Below, piece by piece: positions 26,382-34,276 of a DNA stretch of 50,476 nt. Positions within the stretch are counted from its first letter, which is position 1; every line of letters starts with the position of its first letter. The position numbers were made by a program, and so were the translations under genes. The notes beneath the pieces are model-generated. The model did no database searches and was not told the origin of the DNA. It saw only the letters and a list, made by a program, of their open reading frames with translations. Source of the DNA: JBFMDN01 sp040753915 (GTDB lineage Bacteria; Desulfobacterota; Desulfomonilia; Desulfomonilales; Desulfomonilaceae); the NCBI GenBank assembly GCA_040753915.1, contig JBFMDN010000040.1:1-50476 (forward strand), written 5' to 3'.

Positions 26382-26570
26382 GCCCCAATACGGTACCGTG
26401 TTCACTGCAAAGCTGCGGATCCGACTGCGGTGGCACGCGTCAAGGATGGCGGCAAGGACGCCCCTCTGCAATCAAGGGCCGGTTTGAAAAAGCGGTCTCG
26501 AATTGCGGCACATGTTAAGATCGTGGCACGCTTCTTTTTTGGCACCCTCATTCTAGCCCTCTCCCTCTGG

Positions 26571-26742
26571 GCATAGGCGTTAACTTCGTGGATGACATCA
26601 CGTGATTTCAGTCCGTTGACTTAACAAGGACCCCGTCACCCCGGCGAAAGCCGGGGTCCATAACATATTGGAAGGACTGGATTCCGGCTTTCGCCGGAAT
26701 GACGAACAATTGGCCGTTCCACTTCTAACTTAACGCCTATGC
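26571..26742. mobile_element. MITE-like element, about 172 bp, inserted in a dispersed repeat
   Basis: Bounded by a perfect 13-base inverted repeat: GCATAGGCGTTAA at 26571-26583 and TTAACGCCTATGC at 26730-26742. The 8 bases CCCTCTGG occur at both flanks (26563-26570 and 26744-26751), which looks like a target-site duplication, with one extra G at the right end. The insertion splits the CCCTCTCCCTCTGGGAGAGGG palindrome of a dispersed repeat. It has no coding frame. It contains a second, smaller repeat (26635-26704). The parent transposase is not in the window. Confidence 0.65.
26635..26704. repeat. REP-like inverted repeat with CGGCGAAAGCCG arms
   Basis: About 26-base imperfect inverted arms, GTCA..CCGGCGAAAGCCGG.. 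and ..CCGGCTTTCGCCGG..TGAC, around a short spacer. Palindromes with this core (often written ATTCCGGCGAAAGCCGGAAT) are widespread in proteobacterial genomes. It lies wholly inside the MITE-like element. Confidence 0.75.
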
Positions 26743-26840
26743 GCCCTCTGGGAGAGGGTTGGGGTGAGGGTGCCTTTCCACGCATCGACGCCCAATCGTG
26801 CTACGATGTTTGGTGTGTCCCGAGTTTTGAGACAGTTTCC
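26743..26840 (-). repeat. Dispersed repeat, copy 1
   Basis: Reverse-oriented relative to the copies at 39658 and 50332. It shares, on the minus strand, TCTCAAAACTCGGGACAC, then GTAGCACGATTGGGCGTCGAT and the CACCCTCACCCCAACCCTCT tail. The other arm of the repeat is separated by the MITE-like insertion; only about 16 bases of it (26555-26570) remain. Confidence 0.8.
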
Positions 26841-26931
26841 AAGGCCCGCCCCTACAGTGCCAACGAAGCGCTCACCACGTACACTGCGGTGAGGATACGG
26901 TACCGTATTTGTGCCGTCGACCACTAAGGAA

Positions 26932-29130
26932 TCACCCCTGAGTGCTATGGACGGTCGAGGCTAGCTTCCACCGATCAAGCATCTTGATTAGCTCGTCCTC
27001 GGAGAGTGACAGCTCGCAGGGCGCGTCTGGGTTCCTTTCCAGCGTGATCCGAGCGGCTTGCAGAATGATTCTTCTGCAGACTTCCTCGATGTCACCGCCG
27101 GTCAAGCCTTCGGATGCTTGCGCAGCGCGCAAAAATTCTCCTGAGAAGCAGATGGCTTCCCTGTGAAGATACTTGCGGAATATAAGAGCCCTCTCATCTG
27201 TGCTGGGCTTCCGCATCTTGAGCTCGGCGCCGAATCTACCCGTACCTCTGAGCGCCGGGGGAACATCTTCCGCTCGATTCGCCACCGCAACTACGAGAAC
27301 AGGTTTTTCCGTGTTTATCGCGTTCATCTCCATCACAAGTTGATTTACGATTCGATCGATCACTTTTGAGTCTGACCACCCGGACGACGTCATGGCATCC
27401 ACACCGTCGAGAACGACGATCGTAGGGGCGAGCTCCCTGGCTTGCCGGAACAGCTCCCTGATATTTCGTTCGCTCTCTCCCATGAATTTCGATATCAGTT
27501 CAGGCCCTCTAATCTCTATGACATTGAAGCCGCTTTCCTTCGCCAGCGTTCTGGCCATAAGGGTTTTTCCGACCCCAGATGGGCCGGTGATCAAGAGGCC
27601 TTCCGGGTGGTTGATCCCCATTCCCGAAAGAAAGGCCACATGCTGTAACGGCCAAAGAATCATCTCTTTGAGATATTCGATCTCAGGCTCGTACCCTGCG
27701 ACACGGTCCCACCCGGCGTCTCGGAGATCCACGTCAAAATTACGGCTCGAAGCAGGCCTCATGCTCTTGAGCGTCTCTTCGAAATCCTCTTGCTCCACAG
27801 TGATAGCGTCTATGAAGTCCTGCGATAGGGTCTGTTCCGTATCCTCCACACCTGGAAGAATGCGGCGGAGAGCCCGGAAGCCGGCTTCCTGGCAAAGCGC
27901 CATGATATCTGCTCCTACGAATCCGTGGGTCCTTTCTGCCAGATCCTCCAGGTCGACGTTTCCGAGCGGCATGTGTCGTGTGTGTATCTGAATAATCTCC
28001 TTTCTTCCGGACCTGTCCGGCACGCCCACCAGAATTTCCCTGTCGAATCTCCCTGGTCTCCTTAACGCGGTGTCGAGTACGTTAGGCAGATTGGTGGCAG
28101 CGAGCACTATGACCTGTCCTCTGTCCTGCATGCCGTCCATCAAGGCGAGCAGTTGTGCTGTCACTCTGCGTTCTACCTCTCCTTCCGTGGTGTCGCGGCG
28201 TGGAGCCAGAGCATCGATTTCGTCGATGAAGATGATAGCTGGGGCATTTTTCTGGGCCTCGTCGAACGTAGCTCGAAGCTTGGCTTCAGACTCCCCGTAA
28301 TGCTTGTCCATGATCTCGGTGCCGATGAGACTCTTGAAATAGCAGCCGGTTTCACCTGCGACAGCGCGTGCGATAAGCGTTTTCCCTGTACCTGACGGGC
28401 CGTGGAGAAGAACGCCTCGCGGAGGGTCAATTCCGAGCTTTTCAAAGATTTCCGGGTGCCTGAGAGGGAGTTGCACAACCTCTCGCACCTTGCGGATGGC
28501 CTCTTTTAATCCTCCAACGTCAGCGAACGTGGTATCGTTCTTAGACAAATAGGCGTTCCCCTCCGCATCCACCAGGTAAAGAACCGTTGCCCTACTCACT
28601 TTAGAAACCCCTTCGGGGGCGGTTTCGACAATCCTGAGGCGAAGGGTGTCACCTCGTTCGGTTTCCAAAGTGAGGTAGTCGCGGCCGGTAAGAACCGCTC
28701 CGTTGGCCTTTTCGAGCAGTGCCTTCAGTTGGACGCGAGTGAGTGCTCCCTCTGAGGGCACCTCGAGGGTAACTCGTTGCGTTTCCTCACAAATAGCTTT
28801 GCGGAGCCTGACCTGGCTGTATAGCTGAAAGCCGGTCGTCTCCATAGTGTGACCGTCCAGAGAGATCATTCGAGTGTCGATCCATCGATTGGGATGGGTC
28901 CTGGCCTGAACGACACACCCATGGACACCGACGATCTCGACCGGGTCTCCCTCATCAAGGTTGAGACGCTCCATAAACGCGGGAGATATGTATGCTGTGC
29001 CAAGACCCGGTTTCCCGTCCACGACCTTGGTGACCACAAAGCTGTACGTGGGATTATCGTGATGCCCACAGTCGCAATCGTCTTTCGAATGCCAGCTTCC
29101 GGGCAGATGATCCTTGCAGTGACAATCCAT
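26932..29130 (-). CDS. CDC48/VCP-type AAA+ ATPase with Cys/His N terminus and altered D2
   Basis: 732 residues with two AAA+ rings. An unusual N-terminal tail of about 25 residues (MDCHCKDHLPGSWHSKDDC, then DCGHHD) carries four cysteines and five histidines and may bind metal. It leads into a CDC48-type N domain. D1 has Walker A GPSGTGKT (near 243), Walker B IIFIDEIDAL and arginine finger RRPGRFDRE. D2 has Walker A GPSGVGKT (near 516), but its Walker B reads VVLDGVDAM, so the catalytic glutamate is glycine (G576). D2 probably binds but does not efficiently hydrolyse ATP. CDC48 proteins unfold proteins in archaea and eukaryotes; the bacterial partners are unknown. No other proteolysis gene is nearby. 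Confidence 0.88.
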   Translation of the reverse strand: MDCHCKDHLPGSWHSKDDCDCGHHDNPTYSFVVTKVVDGKPGLGTAYISPAFMERLNLDEGDPVEIVGVHGCVVQARTHPNRWIDTRMISLDGHTMETTGFQLYSQVRLRKAICEETQRVTLEVPSEGALTRVQLKALLEKANGAVLTGRDYLTLETERGDTLRLRIVETAPEGVSKVSRATVLYLVDAEGNAYLSKNDTTFADVGGLKEAIRKVREVVQLPLRHPEIFEKLGIDPPRGVLLHGPSGTGKTLIARAVAGETGCYFKSLIGTEIMDKHYGESEAKLRATFDEAQKNAPAIIFIDEIDALAPRRDTTEGEVERRVTAQLLALMDGMQDRGQVIVLAATNLPNVLDTALRRPGRFDREILVGVPDRSGRKEIIQIHTRHMPLGNVDLEDLAERTHGFVGADIMALCQEAGFRALRRILPGVEDTEQTLSQDFIDAITVEQEDFEETLKSMRPASSRNFDVDLRDAGWDRVAGYEPEIEYLKEMILWPLQHVAFLSGMGINHPEGLLITGPSGVGKTLMARTLAKESGFNVIEIRGPELISKFMGESERNIRELFRQARELAPTIVVLDGVDAMTSSGWSDSKVIDRIVNQLVMEMNAINTEKPVLVVAVANRAEDVPPALRGTGRFGAELKMRKPSTDERALIFRKYLHREAICFSGEFLRAAQASEGLTGGDIEEVCRRIILQAARITLERNPDAPCELSLSEDELIKMLDRWKLASTVHSTQG

Positions 29131-29344
29131 GAATCGACTCCGTCACACCTTTGGGTATCAGACCTGGAACTTCAGGTTGCATTTCCTCTCTCCCGCAGAG
29201 TACATGGCCTCCGCAGGCTAACGCCAAACCACTGCGTACACCCGCACGTTCGATCCATCTTTCCTTTCGCGCTTCAACACCTTCACCGAGGCGCTCGACA
29301 GGTAATCACCCGGCCGTTGGCCTTGTGCCGCGCCGCCGGTCACT

Positions 29345-29707
29345 TCATTTAGCCTTCCACGCCTCGGCCTTGAGCCAGGATTTCAGTCTTTCAGTCAGAC
29401 CGCAAGCCCTGTTCTTGCACGCGTAATGCTCGACCGACTCATCGATAAGCTCCTGAGGAGCTTCCACCTCCGAGATCACCTCATAGTCGCAATGGCTCTG
29501 GCGGACTAGCATGAGCCGTGCCGGTTTGTCGACTGCATTTATCTTGAAGTACGCTGCCTCCTCACCGCACGATTTTGCATGATCGAGCCCCCGCGACCAG
29601 TTTGTACCCCATTCAAGGTAACGCGTCACCGCGTCGAACGGATGCAAATCCCAGTCAATGAGACGAGCGATCTCCCTGTCCTTCATTATTTCACCGATAG
29701 TTTTCAT
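29345..29707 (-). CDS. Conserved protein, DVU0772-like
   Basis: 120 residues, cytosolic, no membrane segment. The segment RLIDWDLHPFDAVTRYLEWGTNW resembles a family conserved in sulfate reducers (Desulfovibrio DVU0772), whose function is not known. It contains a CxxxxC pair near the C terminus (YACKNRACGL). I chose the ATG at 29707 because GAGAGG stands six bases upstream. It shares a gap with the divergent small secreted gene and follows no operon partner. Confidence 0.6.
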   Translation of the reverse strand: MKTIGEIMKDREIARLIDWDLHPFDAVTRYLEWGTNWSRGLDHAKSCGEEAAYFKINAVDKPARLMLVRQSHCDYEVISEVEAPQELIDESVEHYACKNRACGLTERLKSWLKAEAWKAK

Positions 29708-29998
29708 CAATATCCTCTCTTGATCGGTTGATTGAAAAAGGAGTGTTCACTCAACCAGATGCACGGAACCGGAGAAAGTTGCAGAAATTTCGTGTAATGA
29801 TAGAAGAGGACGGATGTGCTCGGTCGCCTCTTTTGCTCACCCGGCCCTGCATCTTGCCTACGCAGTGCTGACGCGCTACTGGATCGTGCCTGACTCAGCT
29901 CCACACTTTCCCAGTATAAGGGTTTTCTTTTTCAAGTAGTTATGATATGATCATCACAAATCACTCCATATATCTGCCCGAAGCTCGGAGGTAAAGTT

Positions 29999-30268
29999 AT
30001 GAGATCTTACTTGGTGATTGCCGCACTTGTCGGTCTCTGCATTCAATTCAGTGCGCACCATGCCTTTGCTGTCGGGTATGTACAATATCCTGCTGACCGG
30101 CCGCCAGCCAACCAGACCACGGTGTACCCGAAGACGAAGGAAGGCTTCTGCGACGCGCTTTCTCGAGCATCGTTCGCCAATGAATATCCCAAGTGGCTTG
30201 ATGAAGTCACCATGGCGATAAAAGACATTTTAGGGCAATTCGGCCTAACGGAGATGAAACGGCCTTAA
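29999..30268 (+). CDS. Small secreted protein of unknown function
   Basis: 89 residues with a signal peptide (MRSYLVIAALVGLCIQFSAHHAFA) and a polar mature part (VGYVQYPADRPPANQTT, then KEGFCDALSRASFANEYPKWLDE). One cysteine remains after cleavage. No family recognised. The ribosome site GGAGGTAAAG at 29987-29996 is strong and is exactly complementary to the linker of the candidate small RNA at 26339-26348. It is divergent from the DVU0772-like gene. Confidence 0.6.
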   Translation: MRSYLVIAALVGLCIQFSAHHAFAVGYVQYPADRPPANQTTVYPKTKEGFCDALSRASFANEYPKWLDEVTMAIKDILGQFGLTEMKRP

Positions 30269-30420
30269 AATTTGCCTCAAGCGGGGGGATTGTTGGATAC
30301 GCACCACCGCGCGATCCGCCCTGTATCCGTTCAACGCTCGGGATTATTGGTATCGTGTCCGGATCCGGCGCCTTGGTTACGGCGTAACTCCCTGCAAGAG
30401 ATCCGGGCAAAGGGTGTCAT

Positions 30421-32790
30421 ATGAAGCGCATCTGGGCTCTTTGTGTCCTGTTAGCTGTGACTGCAATCATTTGTGGTGTCGATTCGATTGGAGCCGCGAC
30501 GAATACCGCCACCTACCGCGCGGCCCTCAAAGCAGTGGTCAATGGGCAGTACGAGAAGGCCGTAGAGCTTTTCACCGAAGCGATTCGTCAGGCTCCCGAA
30601 GACTATCGTCTCTACAACGACAGAGGGGTCGCTTACAAGAGAGCGGGCGATCTCGAGCGAGCAATGGCGGACTATGCGAAGTCTCTCGAGCTCAAACCCG
30701 ACTTTACAAACGCTCTGAACAATCGGGGCCTGGTATACCTGCTCAAGGGGGAATATGCCAACGCGGTCGCTGACTTCCGAAGGGCGCTCGAGTGCGGAGG
30801 ACTCGAGGAAAAGGTCCACACGAATCTGGGCTTGGCTCTCGCGGCAAAAGGAGACCATGAGGCAGCCGTCCAATCTTTCAAGAAAGCACTGTCTTCGGGT
30901 CCCTCGGATCACAAGGTTTTTCTGTTCATGGCCAATTCCATGGAGAAGATGGGCTCCATAGACAAAGCGCTGCAAATGCACAGGCTGGCTCTCGGTTTTG
31001 CGAGGACCAACGAAGTAGCAACATTTATAGAAGCCGAAATCGGTCGCTTGGAGCAACAAAGGGACTTGAGTAGGGCCCCAAACGTCAATGCCTCTCGGCC
31101 GCGGCAACCAGGAGAGCAGCCCGCAACACAAACGAGGGATACGACAACCCCGCCTGCCGGATCTTCCGGGACCAGGGTAATTGTGAGAGCCCAACCTCCG
31201 AGCCAGGTACAGCCACCGGCGGCGAAGGAGCCTTCACCGAACGGAGCGGTCAAACAACAACCCTCTGAACGCAAGAAAATTGCTACCCTCCGCGATTTGG
31301 AAGCTGCCAGCCGCGCTGCTGGCCGATCCAAACTCTCCCCTGTGGCGGCTGAGATATTCGCGCAAGGGCTGTCTTTCCTAGACAAATCGGAGTTGAACAA
31401 GGCGCTCGTCAGATTCGAGGATACGCGGAATCTCGAGAGGCGAAGAAAAAACTACCACGGGATCGGGTGGAGCGATTTGGAGATAGCCCGCGTCCTGACG
31501 CGGATGGGAGATCATCATAAGGCTACAGCATACTTCAGGGAAGCACTGAATGTTTTCTCGCGTATCGGGGCCACGGAAGAATGGATTCTCGCTGCTCTGG
31601 AGCTGTCCGAGAACCAACGGGTGACCGGACGCATAGACGAAGCGACCGACCTCCGCACCAAGGCTTTCCAAAGGGCGGCTTCGGCCGGATACCACGAGCT
31701 TGTGACCGACATCACAGCCGGCCCGATCAAGAAGGATCGGACTGAAGCTGAGAAGACTCCCGACATAAAGGCGCTGAGACCTGTTCCCTCCGCGCAGCCT
31801 CGGGATGCTCAATCGGCCGCGCCAGCGCGTCCAGTCAGGCAAGCTCCCCCTTCTGCACCGTCCGTCAAAGACGAGAAAGTCGATCACCCACGCACCTCTG
31901 TCACGCAGGTCAATCAGTGGGGAAACATCGGGAAGGGCCCGATTACCTGGGCCAAGACCCAACCCTCCAAGGGAGAGCAGCCGGGATCTCCCGTGGGAGG
32001 AGCCTCAGTGGACACCCGTCCCGATGGAGCCGCCGGTGAGTCGCCGCACCCGCAAGGCTCAGTGCTCAGCGCCAGAGCCGTGGACAGGGGGCTTCCGGTC
32101 AAAGCACCAGCCCGGAGGCAAAGCATCGAGAAGGAATTGAGCGAGCTCCAGAAGCTGAAGGCCGCGAATGACGAGCAAGGCATGGTAGCGGTTCTCGAAC
32201 GGTTATCGGAACGTTACTTGGCTAGGAGGGACTACCGTCAAGCCTTGCTCGCCCTGAACGCAGCTTTGGGATTCCGAGACAAGCTCCGACTCCTCGAGGG
32301 CAAAGCAAGATCGTACCTCCTGCGGAGCCTAGCTTACGAAAAGCTCGGCAACTCGATGGCCGCGCTCGAGGATCTGACCCATTCTCTGGCCCTGGGCGGA
32401 TATTCTGCAAAGGAAGCGGAGACGGCGAGAGAACGCGCGCGGAAGATCGTCGCAGCAATGGAAATGGAACCGAAAAAGATCGTCGATGCGTACGGAGCCC
32501 TTTGGAAAGCTCGAAAAGAAGGTGATGGACATGAGGAGACCCGCTCGCTCCATCGTATCGCCCAATTGTACGATCAGGCAGGCAAGAAACGGGAGGCTCT
32601 AAACTATTATGAGCGTTCCCTTGCGTCGCTGCTCACGGACAAGGCCCTGACACACCAGGCGCTCGGCTCCACGGAACTGGCCCGCAAAGCGTTCGATGAG
32701 GCTCTTGACACCCTCAAGGAGCTGGATTACTCCCGGTACGTTGAGCTGAAGCGAAAGGGAATTAAGCCGAATGCGCTCTCTCGACAATAG
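30421..32790 (+). CDS. Large exported TPR-repeat protein
   Basis: 789 residues. A signal peptide (MKRIWALCVLLAVTAIICGV) is followed by TPR repeats at about 35-200, with pairs such as NGQYEKAVELFTEAIRQAP and GDLERAMADYAKSLELKPD. A proline- and glutamine-rich linker (about 215-280) leads to a second TPR block (about 300-430), then a second disordered, proline-rich linker and a third TPR block (about 570-780). It is probably a periplasmic or outer-membrane assembly scaffold. No enzyme motif is seen. A 150-base gap separates it from the small secreted gene. Confidence 0.85.
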   Translation: MKRIWALCVLLAVTAIICGVDSIGAATNTATYRAALKAVVNGQYEKAVELFTEAIRQAPEDYRLYNDRGVAYKRAGDLERAMADYAKSLELKPDFTNALNNRGLVYLLKGEYANAVADFRRALECGGLEEKVHTNLGLALAAKGDHEAAVQSFKKALSSGPSDHKVFLFMANSMEKMGSIDKALQMHRLALGFARTNEVATFIEAEIGRLEQQRDLSRAPNVNASRPRQPGEQPATQTRDTTTPPAGSSGTRVIVRAQPPSQVQPPAAKEPSPNGAVKQQPSERKKIATLRDLEAASRAAGRSKLSPVAAEIFAQGLSFLDKSELNKALVRFEDTRNLERRRKNYHGIGWSDLEIARVLTRMGDHHKATAYFREALNVFSRIGATEEWILAALELSENQRVTGRIDEATDLRTKAFQRAASAGYHELVTDITAGPIKKDRTEAEKTPDIKALRPVPSAQPRDAQSAAPARPVRQAPPSAPSVKDEKVDHPRTSVTQVNQWGNIGKGPITWAKTQPSKGEQPGSPVGGASVDTRPDGAAGESPHPQGSVLSARAVDRGLPVKAPARRQSIEKELSELQKLKAANDEQGMVAVLERLSERYLARRDYRQALLALNAALGFRDKLRLLEGKARSYLLRSLAYEKLGNSMAALEDLTHSLALGGYSAKEAETARERARKIVAAMEMEPKKIVDAYGALWKARKEGDGHEETRSLHRIAQLYDQAGKKREALNYYERSLASLLTDKALTHQALGSTELARKAFDEALDTLKELDYSRYVELKRKGIKPNALSRQ

Positions 32791-32924
32791 AACCATGGGA
32801 CGTCAGCGCGGCCACGCGCCCCATTCCGGGCCGGAGGCCATTCAGAGCCGCGTATGATGCGATTGCGAATCTTCCAGTCGTGTGCGGGAAGCACTCGGCT
32901 ACAGCGCCGTGGCACAGGCTCTCC

Positions 32925-33128
32925 ATGCTGATGCGCATACTTACAAGCAACTGGCTAGCCATCCCAGTCCTCGTTGGAGCCGCTATCTCACTTGGATTCC
33001 TCTATCATACCAGAGGGCGGGGATGGGAGTTCACAGTGGGGGCCATTCTTCTCGTGATAGCTGCAATTCTCATCTTCCTGGGCAGAGAGAAAAAAAGAAC
33101 GGGAGACGGGTCGGACATACGACGGTAG
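32925..33128 (+). CDS. Small two-helix membrane protein
   Basis: About 67 residues from ATG 32925 (or 65 from the second ATG at 32931), with two hydrophobic segments (LAIPVLVGAAISLGFLY and VGAILLVIAAILIFLG) and a basic tail (REKKRTGDGSDIRR). The frame is open to 32880, but that part is not hydrophobic. No family recognised. The hydropathy pattern is the main support. Confidence 0.45.
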   Translation: MLMRILTSNWLAIPVLVGAAISLGFLYHTRGRGWEFTVGAILLVIAAILIFLGREKKRTGDGSDIRR

Positions 33129-33145
33129 CCGGAGACCGACGCGCC

Positions 33146-33182
33146 AAAAAAAAGGCCTGGAACACTGAGATGGTGCCAGGCC
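33146..33182 (-). terminator. Intrinsic terminator, minus strand
   Basis: Stem GGCCTGG (33154-33160) with CCAGGCC (33176-33182), followed on the minus strand by eight T (33153-33146). It would end a transcript from the gene at 33343-33615, leaving about 160 bases of 3' untranslated region. Confidence 0.8.
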
Positions 33183-33342
33183 GATCGGCGTGGTTTGCTC
33201 GGAGAGGTGATTGAGCGTATGTTCACCCCTCCTCTGGTTTACCTTTCCTCCAGTGCGGTGCTCCCGCTTTCGTTGTGTGTTGTCCTATTCGACCGTCAGT
33301 CAGAGCTCTGCGGACCCGGAAGGGTCTGGTCAGACCTCGAAT

Positions 33343-33615
33343 TCAAGCTTGGCCCACCACATTCGTGTTGGGCCGGGGACCACTGTGTTCCAGTTTCACC
33401 TCTTCTATGATCGACGCTATTTCCGAGTGAAGGATCTCGAGCTGCCAGTTGAAATAGATCTCTTCACCGAAGTCCCGGATAAGCTGTTTCTGAGCGTTGA
33501 TATAATCTCGCGCGGACACCGCCCCGGAAAACACATGAATGGGATTGATCAGAGTCGCGATCACTTTCTCCTGTCTGTCGGTGTCATGTTCCAGATTATC
33601 GTTTTTGTGGCTCAT
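33343..33615 (-). CDS. Small protein of unknown function
   Basis: About 90 residues from ATG 33615, which has GAAGGAAGG upstream. Charged, helical, without membrane segments or signal peptide (MSHKNDNLEHDTDRQEKV, later SARDYINAQKQLIRDFGEE). No family recognised. A long open frame on the opposite strand (33211-33813) is less likely, because it lacks a ribosome site and domain pattern. A good terminator lies downstream. Confidence 0.5.
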   Translation of the reverse strand: MSHKNDNLEHDTDRQEKVIATLINPIHVFSGAVSARDYINAQKQLIRDFGEEIYFNWQLEILHSEIASIIEEVKLEHSGPRPNTNVVGQA

Positions 33616-33871
33616 GTTGCCTTCCTTCTTGGTTTTCATGCCTTGAAGAGATGCAACTGGGATGCCAACTGGAGTCAAGTCGTTATTCCACTGCAATATC
33701 AAGGCATAACCCAGAATCGCATCGATGATCGAGGAAGACCGGTCTGTTCGGAATCCGACATATTGAAACGTCCGACATCAACGGAGACCGAGACGGGAGG
33801 GCTTGTCAGGTAATGTACAGAATGCGACATCTGTGTCGCTCCTCGCGCGGCTCCCTGCACCCAACGAACAA

Positions 33872-33900
33872 TTGACCTCTCAGACCTTCTCACTTATAAT
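33872..33900 (+). promoter_or_regulatory. Sigma70 promoter of tatA
   Basis: TTGACC at 33872-33877 and a perfect TATAAT at 33895-33900, 17 bases apart. The leader then contains a small hairpin (AGCCC/GGGCT near 33938-33954) before the ribosome site GGGAGGA and the ATG at 33968. Confidence 0.7.
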
Positions 33901-33967
33901 GACTTTGACTGAGCCGGTAGGTTTCACGAAAAATAAAGCCCTCTTAAGGGGCTAGGGAGGATAACCC

Positions 33968-34168
33968 ATGATGCCGGGCCCTTGGGAGCTAATCCTAATA
34001 TTACTTATCGTAGTGATGATCTTTGGCGCAAAAAGAATTCCCGAAATTATGGGCGGCTTGGGGAAGGGCATTAAATCCTTCAAGCGTAGTATGGAGACGG
34101 ATGACGCCCCCCCGCCCCCTCAGGAACAATCCCCACAGCCTCCGCAAGAGAAGACTGAATCAAAATAG
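33968..34168 (+). CDS. tatA: Twin-arginine translocase TatA/TatE
   Basis: 66 residues. One N-terminal transmembrane helix (WELILILLIVVMIFG), then the family FGAKRIPEIMGGLGKGIKSFKRSM amphipathic helix and a disordered, proline- and glutamine-rich tail. It oligomerises to form the Tat transport pore. No tatB or tatC is visible nearby, so those are elsewhere. It has its own promoter and GGGAGGA ribosome site. ATG 33971 is also possible. Confidence 0.93.
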   Translation: MMPGPWELILILLIVVMIFGAKRIPEIMGGLGKGIKSFKRSMETDDAPPPPQEQSPQPPQEKTESK

Positions 34169-34276
34169 GCCCTTGCCAGAACCTGGATTCCGACTGTCCC
34201 ACTGTAGCGTCTCCATGATAGGTTTGCACCCGAACAGATCGGGTCAGTGGTGCGCCGTGGTGCGGAAAGGGCGGGC

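Noticed and set aside
33183..33342. Possible SRP RNA or other known structural RNA in the gap
   Set aside because: The conserved core of SRP RNA (GGTCAGGTCCGGAAGGAAGC) is absent.
33211..33813. A 200-codon plus-strand frame opposite the 33343-33615 gene
   Set aside because: No ribosome site or recognisable domain, whereas the opposite strand has a start with a ribosome site and a terminator.
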